Notes: generated from the letters alone by a model not told the origin. Counted from the first letter of the stretch, positions 43,063 to 56,784 are shown. The stretch: DNA of 64,000 bases from Streptomyces alfalfae (GCF_004127445.1 NZ_QEXM01000037.1:186001-250000), one strand, 5' to 3'. A program made the numbers and translations.

Positions 43063-43743
43063 GGGGCCAGTCTCGCCGGGGCGGGGCGCACGGGCCACGG
43101 ACCTCCGGCGGCGACCGCCCCGGCCGACGGACCTAGGACTTCCGGTCCACGTGCCCGTCTCGGGCCCACGGGTCCGTCTGCGGCCCACGGGGCCCGTCTC
43201 TGGCCCCCGGGTCCGTCTGCGGTCCATGGGCCTGTCTCTGGCCTGGCGCTCATCTCCCGTCCACGGGTCTGTCTCTGGCCCGGCGCTCGTCTGGGGTCCA
43301 CGGGTCCGTCTCCGCCCGTGGTTCCGCCTCCGGCCCACGGGTCCGTCTGCGGCCCACGGGGCCCGTCTCTGGCCCCCGGGTCCGTCTGCGGTCCATGGGC
43401 CTGTCTCTGGCCTGGCGCTCATCTCCCGTCCACGGGTCTGTCTCTGGCCCGGCGCTCGTCTGGGGTCCACGGGTCCGTCTCCGCCCATGGTTCCGCCTCC
43501 GGCCCACGGGGGCCGCCTCCGGCCCAGACGCCCGCCTTTGGCCCGCGCGCCCGCTGCCGGCCACGGAGCCCGCTTCCGGCCACGGGGCCCCGCCCTGACC
43601 CGGAGACCGCCGCCGGGCACGTGTGTTCGGAAACCTGCCACACAGAAACTGGGTACGGTGTACGCTTCCCGCGTCCTTCCCTCCTCACGTCACCCCTGGC
43701 CACTTCTGGCCCACCCCTGCCTCACCGCTGAAAAGGAGCCCCC
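43063..43743. other. Non-coding repeat-rich gap between nat and the UvrA-like gene
   Basis: Apart from the tandem repeat at 43163-43500 and related degenerate units to about 43610, no gene is supported. Frames are open on both strands only because the repeat lacks stop codons. The last 100 nt are less G/C-rich and hold the promoter of the UvrA-like gene, with -10 candidates near 43654-43665. Confidence 0.55.
43163..43500. repeat. Two near-identical 169-bp tandem repeats plus partial copies
   Basis: Copy 1 (43163-43331) and copy 2 (43332-43500) differ at a single base (G versus A near 43319/43488), and a third copy begins at 43501 before diverging. Inside each unit are shorter motifs such as GGCCCACGGG, GTCCGTCTGCGG and CTGTCTCTGGCC. 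The near-identity implies recent duplication or ongoing homogenisation. Confidence 0.85.
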
Positions 43744-46008
<2,265 letters not shown>

Positions 46009-46368
46009 GGGGCGGCCGGAGAGGCGTCGAGATGCGGACATTTCTGCGCATCGTGCAGGTACCGGGTGAAGAGGAACCGAAAGTTCCGCGCCAATGACGT
46101 CCAAACCATTGACACGTGACTGCACCCTGTGGCCGAGAAGCCGGGACGTGCTCTCATCCCACGGGATGACACTCCACCGGACGCAGTACAGCGACCGTGG
46201 GTCGATAGTCCGGCTCGCAGTCGGACTCCCGTCCCGTAATCGGCAGTGACTATGGAAGGGCATCCTGCTGGACCCCCTGACGTGCGAAGACGCACCTCGG
46301 ACGTGCGGAGACCGCACATCGAAGGGGGTCGTCCCTGCCTGCCCAACCCGACGGGAGTCCCCTTCGCC
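46009..46368. promoter_or_regulatory. Control region of the MMPL gene with two small hairpins
   Basis: This 360-nt gap has no gene. TTGACA occurs at 46110-46115. GTGCG-AAGA-CGCAC (46282-46295) and GTGCGG-AGA-CCGCAC (46303-46317) are two hairpins or operators with start points 21 bp apart and related sequence, 52-87 nt upstream of the MMPL start. Confidence 0.5.
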
Positions 46369-48585
46369 GTGGCTACGTTCTTGTACAAACTAGGCCGCCT
46401 CGCCTTCCGGCGACGCCGCTATGTGGCACTGCTCTGGGTGGCGCTCTTCGTCGGTGCGGGCGTCGCGGCGTCGACCGCCCCCGCACCGCCCGAGGACTCC
46501 TTCTCGATGCCGGGAACGGAGTCGCAGAAGGCCTTCGACCTCCTGGAGAAGCGCTTCCCGGCCGCCAGCGCCGACGGCGCGAGCGCCCGTGTCGTCATAC
46601 GGGCCCCCGAGGGCGAGAAGATCACCTCGGCCGAGCCCAAGGCCGAGGTCGAGAAGATGGTCGCGGCCATCGGCAAGGGCTCGCAGGTCGCGAGCGTCGA
46701 CAACCCGTACGAGGCGAAGACCGTCAGCAAGGACGGCACCACCGCGTACGCCTCCGTCACGTACAAGGTCATCTCCACCGAGCTGACCGACAAGTCGCGC
46801 GACGCCCTGACCAAGGCCACCGACGCCACCCGCGACGCGGGGCTGACCGTCGAGACCGGCGGCGACGCCGTCATGGCCGAGCAGGAGATGGGCGGCACCG
46901 CCGAACTCATCGGCATCGCGATCTCCGCGGTCGTCCTGGTCCTCACCTTCGGCTCCCTGATCGCCGCGGGCATGCCGCTGCTCACCGCGATCATCGGCGT
47001 CGGCATCGGCATCTCCGCCATCGGCGCGCTGGGCAGCGTCCTCGACCTCTCCGGCACGACCTCGACGCTCGCCATGATGATCGGCCTCGCCGTCGGCATC
47101 GACTACGCCCTCTTCATCGTCTCCCGCTACCGGGCGGAGATAGCCGAGGGCCGGACGCCGGAGGACGCCGCAGGACGCGCCACCGGGACCGCGGGCTCCG
47201 CCGTGGTCTTCGCCGGCCTCACCGTGGTCGTCGCCCTCTCCGGTCTCGCGGTCGTCAACATCCCGATCCTCACCAAGATGGGCCTCGCCGCCGCGGGCAC
47301 CGTCGTGGTCGCCGTCCTCATCGCGCTCACCATGATCCCCGCGCTGCTCGGCTTCGCCGGCCGCAAGGTGCTGCGCCGCAAGGACCGCAAGAAGCCCGCG
47401 GGCCACATCGACCCGCACGCCAAGCCCAAGCTCGGCACCCGCTGGTCCCGCTTCGTGCTGCGCCGTCCGCTCGCCGTCCTGACCGTCGCCGTCATCGGCC
47501 TCGGCGCGGTGGCGGTCCCGGCCACCAGCCTCGAACTCGGTCTGCCCGACGAGGGCTCCTCCGCGCCGGACACCACCCAGCGCAAGGCGTACGACATGCT
47601 GTCCGAGTCCTTCGGCGCGGGCTTCAACGGCCCCCTGATGGTCACCGTCAGCAAGGACGCCGACGTGGCGGGCGCCGCCAAGACCGTCGGCGACAAGCTC
47701 GCCGAGGTCGAGGGAGTCGTCGCCGTGACGCCGCCGGTGCCCAACAAGGCCGGCGACACCGCGATCATGAACGTCGTCCCGAAGACCGGGCCGAGCGACC
47801 AGCAGACCGAGGAACTGGTCAAGACGATCCGCTCGGACGCCGGCGCCATCGGCGCCGACACGGACTCCGAGATCCTGGTCACCGGCCAGACCGCGATGAC
47901 CATCGACTTCTCGCAGACCCTGGACGACGCGCTCATTCCGTATCTCGCCCTGGTCGTCGGCCTGGCGTTCGTGCTCCTGATGCTGGTCTTCCGCTCGATC
48001 CTGGTGCCGCTCAAGGCGGCGCTCGGCTTCCTGCTCTCGGTGGCCGCCGCGCTCGGCGCCGTCGTCGCCGTCTTCCAGTGGGGCTGGCTCGCGGACATCG
48101 TGGGCGTCGACCAGCCGGGCCCGATCATGAGCATGATGCCGATCTTCATGATCGGCGTGGTCTTCGGTCTCGCCATGGACTACGAGGTCTTCCTCGTGAC
48201 CCGGATGCGCGAGGCGTACGTCCACGGGTCGAGCCCCGGCGAGTCGGTCGTCACCGGCTTCACCCACGGCGGACGGGTCGTGGCGGCCGCCGCGGTCATC
48301 ATGATCAGCGTCTTCTCCGGCTTCATCATGGAGAACGACGACATGATCAAGATGATGGGCTTCGGCCTCGCGGTCGCCGTCCTCTTCGACGCCTTCATCG
48401 TCCGCATGGCGATCGTCCCCGCGGTGCTCGCCCTGCTCGGCAAGTCCGCCTGGTGGCTGCCGCGCTGGCTGGACAAGGCGCTGCCGAACGTCGACGTGGA
48501 GGGCGAGAAGCTGCACAAGTCCCTCGGCGACACGGTGACGCCGGGCGCGGAGGCCGAGCGGGAGCTGGCGCCCGCGGGCCGCTGA
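46369..48585 (+). CDS. MMPL-family RND exporter flanked by UvrA-like genes
   Basis: The 738-residue membrane protein has two MMPL repeats. IGLAVGIDYALFIVSRYRAE and GVVFGLAMDYEVFLVTRMRE are the proton-relay helices, each preceded by a large external domain and several helices. ESVVTGFTHGGRVVAAAAVI is the typical late segment. The start is GTG 46369, with GGGAG 11 nt upstream; the open frame before it covers the hairpin region. Actinobacterial MMPL proteins often export antibiotics or lipids. Lying between two UvrA-like proteins suggests a combined efflux and DNA-protection role, which is an inference from position. A stem-loop follows. Confidence 0.9.
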   Translation: MATFLYKLGRLAFRRRRYVALLWVALFVGAGVAASTAPAPPEDSFSMPGTESQKAFDLLEKRFPAASADGASARVVIRAPEGEKITSAEPKAEVEKMVAAIGKGSQVASVDNPYEAKTVSKDGTTAYASVTYKVISTELTDKSRDALTKATDATRDAGLTVETGGDAVMAEQEMGGTAELIGIAISAVVLVLTFGSLIAAGMPLLTAIIGVGIGISAIGALGSVLDLSGTTSTLAMMIGLAVGIDYALFIVSRYRAEIAEGRTPEDAAGRATGTAGSAVVFAGLTVVVALSGLAVVNIPILTKMGLAAAGTVVVAVLIALTMIPALLGFAGRKVLRRKDRKKPAGHIDPHAKPKLGTRWSRFVLRRPLAVLTVAVIGLGAVAVPATSLELGLPDEGSSAPDTTQRKAYDMLSESFGAGFNGPLMVTVSKDADVAGAAKTVGDKLAEVEGVVAVTPPVPNKAGDTAIMNVVPKTGPSDQQTEELVKTIRSDAGAIGADTDSEILVTGQTAMTIDFSQTLDDALIPYLALVVGLAFVLLMLVFRSILVPLKAALGFLLSVAAALGAVVAVFQWGWLADIVGVDQPGPIMSMMPIFMIGVVFGLAMDYEVFLVTRMREAYVHGSSPGESVVTGFTHGGRVVAAAAVIMISVFSGFIMENDDMIKMMGFGLAVAVLFDAFIVRMAIVPAVLALLGKSAWWLPRWLDKALPNVDVEGEKLHKSLGDTVTPGAEAERELAPAGR

Positions 48586-48603
48586 CACACCGCCGTACCC
48601 GCT

Positions 48604-48654
48604 GAGCGGGCCGGTCGGGACCACCTGGTTCAGGGGGTTCCGGCCGGCCCGCTC
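48604..48654 (+). terminator. Inverted repeat after the MMPL gene
   Basis: GAGCGGGCCGG (48604-48614) and CCGGCCCGCTC (48644-48654) pair over 11 bp with a long loop, just past the MMPL stop. The second UvrA-like gene therefore probably has its own promoter. Confidence 0.5.
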
Positions 48655-48836
48655 CGCCGTGCCGGGGGAACGTCTCCACGCGCGCGCCGGGCACGGTTTC
48701 ACAACTGATCAGGAATCGAGAAGCGTTCGCACCGGAGCCTCCATAGATTGGGCGTCACGGAGAACACGGGCGCGCCGGATCCCGCCCCCCGCGAGGGTGT
48801 GCGGAAGCGCGGCGGGCCTCGGGAGAGGGAGAGACG

Positions 48837-51278
<2,442 letters not shown>

Positions 51279-51289
51279 CCCGGGGCCGT

Positions 51290-51324
51290 CCGCGAGGTGG
51301 TCGGGCCGTCGGGCCACCTCGCGG
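51290..51324 (+). terminator. Strong stem-loop after the second UvrA-like gene
   Basis: CCGCGAGGTGG (51290-51300) and CCACCTCGCGG (51314-51324) pair over 11 bp with a 13-nt loop, beginning 11 nt after the stop codon. Confidence 0.75.
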
Positions 51325-51516
51325 GCGGCGGCCGTGAGGACCCGGACGCCCGACCCGGGCGTGCCGGTCAGCGCTGGAAGGCCACCGACGTGACCCCCTG
51401 AGCCGGGCGTGACATTTGTACCGGCCGGCAGCCGACATCCGGCTCTGCCGCATGGCCATGGCCCGCGCCCATGCTGAGTGTCCGGGCACCACCGACACAC
51501 CGGGAGCGTGAGAGCC

Positions 51517-52041
51517 ATGGAGCGAACCCAGACCCAGCGGCAGGACGTGCCGCGAAGCGGTACCTACACCGTCGACACGGAGGCCTCGGCGGTGCGGTTC
51601 CGCACCCGGTCGGTCTTCGGCCTCTTCCCGGTGCGCGGCACGTTCACCCTGGCGCGGGGGAGCGTCGTCGTGGCCGAGCCCGCCGAGGCCTCGACGGTGG
51701 ACGCCGTGATCCGCGCGGACAGCTTCGACTCCGGCCTCGGGCGCAGGGACGACCACGTCAGGTCCGGCGACTACCTCGACGCCGCCCGGCACCCGGAGAT
51801 CGTCTTCAGGGGGACGGGGCTGCGGCGGACCGGCGGGGGCGGCGTGCTGCACGGCCGACTGACGGTCCGCGGGGCCGGTGCGCCCGTCGACGTGGAGATC
51901 ACCGAGGTCGTGGCCGAGGGGCGGTGGCTGACCGCGCGCGGCACGGCCACCGTCGACCGCTACGCCTTCGGGGTCACCAAGGCCAGAGGCATGACGGGGC
52001 GTCGCCTCCAGGTCGACCTGGACATCCGCGCGTCACGCTGA
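51517..52041 (+). CDS. YceI-family protein
   Basis: The 174-residue protein is a lipocalin-like YceI beta barrel. GTYTVDTEASAVRFRTRSVF opens the fold; RRDDHVRSGDYLDAARHPEI and ADSFDSGLGRRDDH are the characteristic segments. YceI proteins bind isoprenoid or fatty-acid-like ligands. No signal peptide is seen, so it appears cytoplasmic, unlike E. coli YceI. ATG 51517 has GGGAG at a long spacing, with GAGAG nearer. It precedes the PTS genes by 86 nt, but a common function is not obvious. Confidence 0.88.
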   Translation: MERTQTQRQDVPRSGTYTVDTEASAVRFRTRSVFGLFPVRGTFTLARGSVVVAEPAEASTVDAVIRADSFDSGLGRRDDHVRSGDYLDAARHPEIVFRGTGLRRTGGGGVLHGRLTVRGAGAPVDVEITEVVAEGRWLTARGTATVDRYAFGVTKARGMTGRRLQVDLDIRASR

Positions 52042-52127
52042 GCCGTGTCCCCGCCCCGCACGCGGCACGGCCCGCCGCGCGCGACCCCGCCCCGCACAGC
52101 CCGCGCCGGTCGGCGACAATCATGTGC

Positions 52128-52925
52128 ATGGCAGCCCTGAGCGAACTCCTCCCCGTGGAAGCCGTCCTCCTCGACGCCCCCGCGGCCGACTGGCGCGAGG
52201 CCGTGCGGCGCGCCGGTGACCTGATGGTCGCGACGGGCGTCGCCACGGACACGTACACCGTCGAGATGATCGAGAACGTCGAGCGGAACGGGCCGTACAT
52301 CGTCATCGCGCCCGGCCTCGCCTTCGCGCACGCGCGGCCCTCGCCCGCCGTCCTCGGCACCGGCATGTCCTGGGTGCGGCTCGCGGAGCCCGTGGCGTTC
52401 GGGCACGAGGCCAACGACCCCGTCGAGCTGGTCGTCGGCCTCGCCGCGAAGGACGCCTCCGAGCACACCGCGGCGATGGGCGCCCTGGCCCGGCTGCTCG
52501 CCGACCCCGGCACGGCGCGCGCCCTGCGCGAGGCGCCGACCGCGCGGGCGGTGCACGCGCTGCTGGCCGGCGGCCCCGCTCCCGCCGACGGCCCCGAATC
52601 CGCACCGCCGCGGAAGGAAGCGGCACGCGACGGCGGTGACCATCACAAGATCCTGACCGTGTGCGGCAACGGGGTCGGCACCAGCCTCTTCCTCAAGCAG
52701 ACCCTCGAAGGCGTCCTGGACCGCTGGGGGTGGAGCGGGCACGTCACCGTCGAGGCGACGGACACCATCTCGGCCAAGGGCAAGGCCGGCGAGGCGGTCG
52801 CCATCCTCACGTCACGGGAGATCGCGCGGACCCTCGGTGACGTGGGCGTCCCCGTGAAGGTCGTCGAGGACTTCACGAGCGCGGCCGAGGCCGACCGGGT
52901 GCTGCGCGACACCTACGACGTCTGA
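52128..52925 (+). CDS. Fused PTS EIIA-EIIB component, ascorbate/lactate-like family
   Basis: The 265-residue protein joins an N-terminal EIIA domain with phospho-His68 in APGLAFAHARPSPAV and a C-terminal EIIB domain with phospho-Cys near residue 179 in TVCGNGVGTSLFLK. The domains are joined by a Pro/Ala-rich linker. Phosphate would pass from HPr to IIA, IIB and the sugar carried by IIC, encoded next. GACAAT (52115-52120) ends 7 nt before ATG 52128, so a leaderless start is likely; ATG 52122 is the alternative. The sugar is probably a ketoacid or ascorbate-like compound by family. No catabolic genes accompany it. Confidence 0.87.
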   Translation: MAALSELLPVEAVLLDAPAADWREAVRRAGDLMVATGVATDTYTVEMIENVERNGPYIVIAPGLAFAHARPSPAVLGTGMSWVRLAEPVAFGHEANDPVELVVGLAAKDASEHTAAMGALARLLADPGTARALREAPTARAVHALLAGGPAPADGPESAPPRKEAARDGGDHHKILTVCGNGVGTSLFLKQTLEGVLDRWGWSGHVTVEATDTISAKGKAGEAVAILTSREIARTLGDVGVPVKVVEDFTSAAEADRVLRDTYDV

Positions 52926-52945
52926 CCGGACGTCTGACCGGACGA

Positions 52946-53050
52946 GAACCACCGACCGGTCCCGGTGACCGGCGGTACCAGAACCACCGACCGGTCCCGG
53001 TGACCGGCCGTTCGAGAAGCACCGACCGGTCCCGGTGACCGGCCGTACAA
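52946..53050 (+). repeat. Three tandem 35-bp repeats inside the PTS operon
   Basis: Units start at 52946, 52981 and 53016 and share the core GAACCACCGACCGGTCCCGG (GAAGCACC in copy 3) followed by TGACCGGC. A fourth partial GAACCACC (53054-53061) runs straight into the start codon of the IIC gene. Each unit contains CACCG/CGGTG arms around ACCGGT, so each can form a hairpin in the mRNA. Confidence 0.85.
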
Positions 53051-53061
53051 GGAGAACCACC

Positions 53062-54636
53062 ATGGACTGGCTCGTGTCGGCCGCCGAGTTCCTCGTCAAC
53101 GAGATCCTCAGCCAACCCGCCTACCTCATCGGCCTCATCACGGCCGCGGGACTGCTCGCGCTGAGGAAGTCCGCGGGCCAGGTCGTCGGCGGCGCCATCA
53201 AGGCGACCCTGGGCTTCCTGCTGATCGGGGCGGGCGCCACGCTCGTCGTCGGCGCCCTCGCCCCGCTCGGCGAGATGATCCAGGGCGCCACGGGCGCCCA
53301 CGGGGTGATCCCCACCAACGAGGCGATCGTCGGCATCGCCCAGGAGCAGTACGGCGCCCGCGTCGCCTGGCTGATGATCCTCGGGTTCGCCGTCAGCCTG
53401 CTCCTCGCGCGCTTCACCCCCCTGCGCTATGTCTTCCTGACCGGCCATCACATGCTGTTCATGGCCACGCTCCTGACGATGGTCCTCGCCATCGCGGGCC
53501 AGCCCTCCTGGGCGGTGGTCGTCGTCGGCGGCGTCCTGCTCGGCATCCTCCTGGTGGCGATGCCCGCCTTCGCCCACCCCTGGACCAAGCGCGTCACCGG
53601 CAACGACAGCGTCGCCATCGGCCACTTCGGCACCGCCGGTTACATCGCGTCCGGCGTCACGGGCCGGCTGGTGGGCCGCCGCAGCCGCAGCACCGAGGAG
53701 ATGAACCTTCCCGAGGGGCTGCGCTTCCTGCGCGACTCGATGGTGGCGACGGCCCTGTCCATGGTCCTGATCTACCTCGTCATGTCGCTCGTCTTCCTCG
53801 GCAAGTCCGGCAAGGAGACCGCCTTCAAGGCCTTCGGCGACGACGGGGCGGGCGCGAGCGGCGTCGGCGACTACGTCATGCAGTCCGTGATGCAGGGCCT
53901 GCAGTTCGGCATCGCGGTCGCCGTGATCCTCTTCGGCGTCCGCACCATCCTCGGCGAACTGGTGCCGGCCTTCCAGGGCATCGCGAAGAAGCTGGTGCCG
54001 GGGGCGGTGCCCTCGCTGGACGCGCCGATCGTCTTCCCCTACGCCCAGAACGCCGTCCTCGTCGGCTTCATCTCCAGCTTCATCGGCGGCCTCGTCAGCC
54101 TCGGCCTGCTCGCCTGGGTCTTCCACCCCGCCTTCGGGCTCGTCCTGGTCCTGCCGGGCCTGGTCCCGCACTTCTTCACCGGCGGTGCGGCGGGCGTCTA
54201 CGGCAACGCCACCGGCGGCCGGCGCGGCGCCGCCGCCGGCGCCTTCGTCAACGGCGTCATCATCACCTTCCTGCCCGCGCTGCTGTTGAAGGTCCTCGGC
54301 GCCTTCGGTGACGAGAACACCACGTTCGGGGACGCCGACTTCGGCTGGTTCGGCACGCTGATCGGCTACTCGGCCAAGGCGGGCGAGACCGGCGGCGTCA
54401 TCCTGATGCTGCTCATCGGCGCCGCCGTGCTGCTCGGCGCGGTCGTCTTCCAGAAGCGGGTCGTGGACACCGGCTGGGACCCCGGCGCCCACCGCGACGC
54501 GCTGCCGCCGCCGGGCGGGACGCCCGCCGGGGCCGACGCGAGCGCGTCAGCGGCCGGCGCCCCGGCGGCGTACGCGAGGATCGCGCCCCCGCGCGGGGCG
54601 CCGAAGCCGCCCTCGCCGCCAAAGGAGAAGGCCTGA
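53062..54636 (+). CDS. PTS EIIC permease, UlaA/ascorbate family
   Basis: The 524-residue membrane protein is the sugar-translocating IIC subunit. MDWLVSAAEFLVNEILSQPA and YLIGLITAAGLLALRK start the family fold. GFLLIGAGATLVVGALAPLG, SLDAPIVFPYAQNAVLVGFI and GGAAGVYGNATGGRRGAAAG are UlaA signatures. The Ala/Pro-rich C-terminal tail of about 50 residues is unusual and probably disordered. ATG 53062 has AAGGAG upstream. It follows the IIA-IIB gene with 136 nt occupied by tandem repeats. Confidence 0.9.
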   Translation: MDWLVSAAEFLVNEILSQPAYLIGLITAAGLLALRKSAGQVVGGAIKATLGFLLIGAGATLVVGALAPLGEMIQGATGAHGVIPTNEAIVGIAQEQYGARVAWLMILGFAVSLLLARFTPLRYVFLTGHHMLFMATLLTMVLAIAGQPSWAVVVVGGVLLGILLVAMPAFAHPWTKRVTGNDSVAIGHFGTAGYIASGVTGRLVGRRSRSTEEMNLPEGLRFLRDSMVATALSMVLIYLVMSLVFLGKSGKETAFKAFGDDGAGASGVGDYVMQSVMQGLQFGIAVAVILFGVRTILGELVPAFQGIAKKLVPGAVPSLDAPIVFPYAQNAVLVGFISSFIGGLVSLGLLAWVFHPAFGLVLVLPGLVPHFFTGGAAGVYGNATGGRRGAAAGAFVNGVIITFLPALLLKVLGAFGDENTTFGDADFGWFGTLIGYSAKAGETGGVILMLLIGAAVLLGAVVFQKRVVDTGWDPGAHRDALPPPGGTPAGADASASAAGAPAAYARIAPPRGAPKPPSPPKEKA

Positions 54637-54646
54637 CGGTCCGCGC

Positions 54647-55555
54647 TCAGCAGTGCTCGTACACGTGGCCTTCCTCGCCCGCGGGCAGGACGTCGCGGTC
54701 GCGCAAGGTGACGGACAGCTCCTTGCCCCAGGAACGGCAGGCGGCGGTGAAGTCCTTCTTCACGTACTCGATGTCGAAGACCTCCCCGTCGTACGCCGCC
54801 GCGAAGTCAGGGCACTCCTGGTAGCGGGCGCACTCCTCGGTCACGGCGAAGTCGAAGCCGATGCGGCGGTGCTCGCCGAGCAGGTCCGTGGTGTTCTTCT
54901 GGGCGATGGCCAAACCCGAGCGGTGGGCCCGCTCGGCGAGGAGGCGGGCGAAGGCCGCCGCGTGGTCGGCGGTGAGCAGCCCGTCGGAGCGTTCGTAGGA
55001 GTCGAGGTTGTCGGGCTCCACGGCGTCGAAGCCGGACTCCGCGCAGCCGTCGATCCACTTGCCGACGATCCCGGCGAGGGCGGCGCGCTTCTTCCCGGTG
55101 GAGATGTCGAGCAGGGGCTCCCCCCAGTCCTCGTCGATGACCGTGTCCCCCTCGTCGTCGCGCAGGAGGAGGTCGGGGTGCTCGCGCTGCCACCAGCGGG
55201 CGGCCTTCGTGCCGGGCTGGGCCTGGAAGGCGTTGACGTAACAGATGTTGTAGGCGCCGGGCGCGGGGTCCGCGGACCGGTCGCGGGAGACGGCCCGCGT
55301 CTTCGCCGGGGGAGCGTAGGCCCCGCCCAACTGGTAGTCGAAGACGGCGTCGGCGGCGGGCTGCCGGACGCCGTCCTGCGAGGGCCTGGCCGCGGACGAC
55401 CTGCCGGGCCCCGCCTCGTCGGAACCGCCGGACGAGCAGGCGGCGAGGGAGCTGAGCAGGGCGAGGAGCAACGCACCGCCGACGCCGGCGCGGAGGGCCC
55501 GCGACGAGCGGTCCCTCCGGGGCTGGTCGCCGCGGTTCTTACTGGTAGGCCACAT
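54647..55555 (-). CDS. Secreted GH114-type (endo-alpha-1,4-polygalactosaminidase-like) lipoprotein
   Basis: The 302-residue protein has a lipoprotein signal with lipobox LSSLAAC (ALLLALLSSLAACSSG) and a TIM-barrel GH114 domain. Family motifs are FDYQLGGAY, YNICYVNAFQ, ILDIS-like PLLDISTGKK, SGFDAVEPDNLDSYERSDG and DIEYVKKDF. Relatives hydrolyse galactosaminogalactan-type polymers, for example of fungal cell walls and biofilms. Start ATG 55555 is preferred over GTG 55567, neither with a clear ribosome site. It is convergent with the PTS gene and lies beside a secreted lipase and an LPMO remnant, together looking like a polymer-degrading patch. Confidence 0.85.
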   Translation of the reverse strand: MWPTSKNRGDQPRRDRSSRALRAGVGGALLLALLSSLAACSSGGSDEAGPGRSSAARPSQDGVRQPAADAVFDYQLGGAYAPPAKTRAVSRDRSADPAPGAYNICYVNAFQAQPGTKAARWWQREHPDLLLRDDEGDTVIDEDWGEPLLDISTGKKRAALAGIVGKWIDGCAESGFDAVEPDNLDSYERSDGLLTADHAAAFARLLAERAHRSGLAIAQKNTTDLLGEHRRIGFDFAVTEECARYQECPDFAAAYDGEVFDIEYVKKDFTAACRSWGKELSVTLRDRDVLPAGEEGHVYEHC

Positions 55556-55616
55556 GATCCCGGTCACCGCACCAGGATCTCAGCCCCTTCCGCCGGACTG
55601 CGCACGGGGTGCCCGG

Positions 55617-56498
55617 TCAGGTCAGGTTCAAGGCTTTTGCCGCTTCCTTGGCCATGCCCGCCTCACCGGCCGCGTTCGGGTGCACGGGGATGAAGTTGCT
55701 GCCGAACAGCACCGGCTCGATCCACCGCTCTCCCGCGGGCCGGCAGGCGTCGTGCGCGTCGGAGGCCGCGGCCAGGTCGACGAACGTCGTGCCGGTCTCG
55801 CCCGCCGCGCGCTGGGCGGCGCCGTTCAGATGCGCCTGGAGGTCGCGCAGGTAGGGCACGTCGCCCTCGGCGATCGGCATCTTGGCGAAGCAGCCGGGGA
55901 CGGCCTTCGCCGGGGTGATCCACGGATAGCCGAGGATCGCGACCCTGGCCTTGGGGGACTTGGCCTTGATCTGGTTGAGCGAGGCCTTGAGCGCCGGATA
56001 GGTGTTCTGGTCGATCTGGTCCTTGAACTTGCTGCCGTACTTGTCCTTGCAGGGGCTGCCCTTGCCGCCCGTGAGGATGCCGGAGCTGCCGCAGGACAGG
56101 ATCGCGTTGATGAACGTGCTGTTGTCGTTGCCGCCGATGGTGAGGGTGACGAGCTGCGTGTCGCTCTTCAGCGCGTCGAACTGCGGGGCCACGCCCGGGT
56201 ACTGGGCGGTGGTGAAGTGCTTGGTCTGCGCGCCGCCGCAGGTCACGTCCTTGAGCGCCGCGCCGGTCGAGGCGGCGAGGAGGTGCGGGTAGTTCTTCGA
56301 GGTGCGGGCGCACAGGAGCGGCGCCTGCGGGTCCAGGGGCAGGACGCCCGAGCCGGCGCTGTAGCTGTCGCCGAGGGCGACGTACCGCAGCGGCTCGGCG
56401 CTCTCGGCGGCGGCGGGACCCGCGCCGAGGCCGAGGGCGGCGATTCCGGTGACGGCGGCGAGGGTGGCGACGGCGCGCTGCTGTGCGGGCATCCGCAT
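55617..56498 (-). CDS. Secreted SGNH/GDSL lipase
   Basis: The 293-residue protein has a signal peptide (cleavage near AAAESA) and the SGNH blocks. Block I is YVALGDSYSAGSG with Ser45, block III is TIGGNDNSTF with Asn, and the catalytic His273 lies in PVHPNAAGE. Cys63, Cys87 and others suggest disulfides, as in Streptomyces coelicolor-type extracellular lipases of this group. ATG 56498 has GAGGAG 8 nt upstream; the 84-codon open extension lacks support. It would hydrolyse ester bonds of lipids outside the cell. Confidence 0.92.
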   Translation of the reverse strand: MRMPAQQRAVATLAAVTGIAALGLGAGPAAAESAEPLRYVALGDSYSAGSGVLPLDPQAPLLCARTSKNYPHLLAASTGAALKDVTCGGAQTKHFTTAQYPGVAPQFDALKSDTQLVTLTIGGNDNSTFINAILSCGSSGILTGGKGSPCKDKYGSKFKDQIDQNTYPALKASLNQIKAKSPKARVAILGYPWITPAKAVPGCFAKMPIAEGDVPYLRDLQAHLNGAAQRAAGETGTTFVDLAAASDAHDACRPAGERWIEPVLFGSNFIPVHPNAAGEAGMAKEAAKALNLT

Positions 56499-56784
56499 GA
56501 GCGATCTCCTCCGGGCGTGGGGGCGGGCGAGCGGTGGGGGTGCACGGGGCTCGGGCAAGCTAGTGCACGTCTTCAACTGCCTGCTACGCCTGGAGATGCG
56601 CGTCCGGACGGAACGTTTTGGCATACGGGTGACTAGCGGGGCCCGGCGCCGGGCCCCCGGACCGCACCGAGGCGGCTCGCCCCACGGGAACGCCGCGTTC
56701 CGGCGGGACGGGCGGGGACCGGCGCTCGACGCGAGCGCCAGCGCGCGCACCTCGGCTCACACCTCGCTGCTCACACCGTGACGT

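Noticed and set aside
42280..43641. NAT reading frame extended about 190 codons upstream into the repeat tract
   Set aside because: The extension is low-complexity repeat translation with no family match; ATG 43062 is the family start.
52946..53061. CRISPR array
   Set aside because: The repeats are contiguous 35-bp units with no unique spacers and no cas genes.
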